Shown here: one piece after another, positions 5,829-6,578 of the stretch
Layout: each line of letters begins with the position of its first letter
How positions within the stretch are numbered: position 1 is the stretch's first letter
Source of the DNA: Boseongicola sp. SB0675_bin_26
Lineage (GTDB): Bacteria > Pseudomonadota > Alphaproteobacteria > Rhodobacterales > Rhodobacteraceae
NCBI GenBank assembly: GCA_009843725.1
Contig: VYCX01000130.1
Location: 1 to 6,578 of the forward strand
DNA: 6,578 nucleotides
Direction: 5' to 3'
Program-made: the position numbers and the translations under genes
Notes under the pieces: generated by a model
Seen by the model: the letters and a program-made list of their open reading frames with translations, nothing else
Databases searched by the model: none
What the model was told of the DNA's origin: nothing

Positions 5829-6578
5829 GTGTCCATTGCCGAGATGATTCATGCGAACCGCGACGCGATGACGCGCTCCGAGTCGCAGCTGATCAACGTC
5901 ATTCTTGATGAATATCCGATTTCGGGACTTTGCAGCATTACCGAGTTGGCGGAGAAGGCGGGCGTGTCCACGCCCACGGTGGGACGCATGCTGCAAAAGC
6001 TCGGTTTCTCCGGCTACGGACAGTTTCAGGCGACCCTCCGCAGCGAGCTCGGCGAGATGATATCGGGGCCGGTCGCCAAAAGAAATGTCTGGAAAGAGAG
6101 GCTTCCCGAGGGACATGTCCTGAATCGCTATTCCTGGCAGGCGCTGGAAAACCAGCGTCGCACCATAGACCAGGGGGATCCTGACGACTTTGACGCCCTG
6201 TGCCGGCTGCTCGTGGATCGGGATCGCAGGATTTTCGTGGCGGGCGGGAGAATTACCGGCACGCTTGCACGGTATCTCTACCTGCATCTTCAGATGATGC
6301 GGCCCAACGTTCGGCTGATGCCTTCGGCGGCTTCGTGGCTCCACGACCTGCTGGACCTGCGCGCGGGTGACGTTCTGGTCGTCTTTGACGTCCGCCGGTA
6401 CGAGAACGCGACCTTGGCCATGGGGCAGATGTGCCATGACCGTGGCGCCGAAGTCGTGCTGTTCACGGACCAATGGCGCTCACCCATCCATCGCGTCGCG
6501 CGGCTCACGTTCTCAGGACGCATCGCAGTGCCTTCGGCCTGGGACTCGGTTGCGTCCCTCCTGCTCTTGACCGAATGC
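5829..6578 (+). CDS. MurR/RpiR-family transcriptional regulator (3' end outside the window)
   Basis: An open frame runs 250 codons from the GTG at 5829 to the window edge without a stop. The N-terminal HTH_6-type domain spans about residues 1-78, with the helix-turn-helix around SITELAEKAGVSTPTVGRML (residues 36-55) followed by GFSGYGQFQ (59-67). A SIS domain follows from about 119. It includes IFVAGGRITGTLARYL (135-150), where the GGR-T/S loop normally binds a phosphosugar or related small ligand, then RPNVRLM (158-164), VVFDVRRY (184-191) and VVLFTDQWRSP (209-219). The family acts as ligand-responsive repressors or activators of catabolic genes. The GGR and DxRRY wording is that of the subclass often found next to transporter operons in alphaproteobacteria. 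It diverges from the TRAP operon and is its likely regulator. Only the last part of the SIS domain appears to be missing. Confidence 0.92.
   Translation, partial: MSIAEMIHANRDAMTRSESQLINVILDEYPISGLCSITELAEKAGVSTPTVGRMLQKLGFSGYGQFQATLRSELGEMISGPVAKRNVWKERLPEGHVLNRYSWQALENQRRTIDQGDPDDFDALCRLLVDRDRRIFVAGGRITGTLARYLYLHLQMMRPNVRLMPSAASWLHDLLDLRAGDVLVVFDVRRYENATLAMGQMCHDRGAEVVLFTDQWRSPIHRVARLTFSGRIAVPSAWDSVASLLLLTEC

Noticed and set aside
5086..5847. Plus-strand open frame of 253 codons opposite the amidohydrolase
   Set aside because: Antisense shadow of a gene with recognised family blocks; it also covers the intergenic promoter region and the RpiR start.
5637..6473. Minus-strand open frame of 278 codons opposite the RpiR gene
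   Set aside because: The plus strand encodes clear HTH and SIS domains with a good ribosome binding site; the minus-strand product has no recognisable features and would overlap the amidohydrolase start.

Overview
The window is GC-rich and reads like an alphaproteobacterial accessory catabolic locus. A rhizobial or Rhodobacterales-type host is my inference, based on the TRAP transporter with a Tat-exported binding protein, the RpiR-type regulator subclass and the GC-rich codon use. No marker gene fixes the taxon.

Layout, left to right. Positions 1 to about 358 hold the decayed C-terminal part of an IS1634-type transposase on the minus strand, with a frameshift near 151 and cut by the left window edge. 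A short gap of about 184 bases has no recognisable gene. Five minus-strand genes follow and are best read in transcription order from the right: an N-formylglutamate-amidohydrolase-like protein (5715 to 4939), the TRAP small permease dctQ (4942 to 4358), the TRAP large permease dctM (4361 to 3039), the Tat-exported TRAP binding protein dctP (2984 to 1950) and a glutamine-synthetase-family ligase (1895 to 543). The first three are joined by two ATGA stop/start overlaps. dctM and dctP are 54 bases apart, and so are dctP and the ligase; the second gap carries a perfect 10-bp GC-rich hairpin. A MurR/RpiR-family regulator starts at a GTG at 5829 on the plus strand, diverging from the operon, and runs off the right edge.

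Proposed logic (inference): the RpiR protein senses a small metabolite and controls the divergent operon. The TRAP system imports the substrate, the ligase may gamma-glutamylate an amine, and the amidohydrolase-like protein may cleave an amide or N-acyl intermediate. All three substrate-handling proteins depart from family hallmarks. The ligase lacks the ammonium-site loop and flap glutamate of true glutamine synthetases. The binding protein lacks the arginine that usually pairs with the ligand carboxylate. The amidohydrolase has Asn and Arg where the family normally has Asp and His. Together this points to an uncharacterised substrate rather than a standard dicarboxylate or histidine route.
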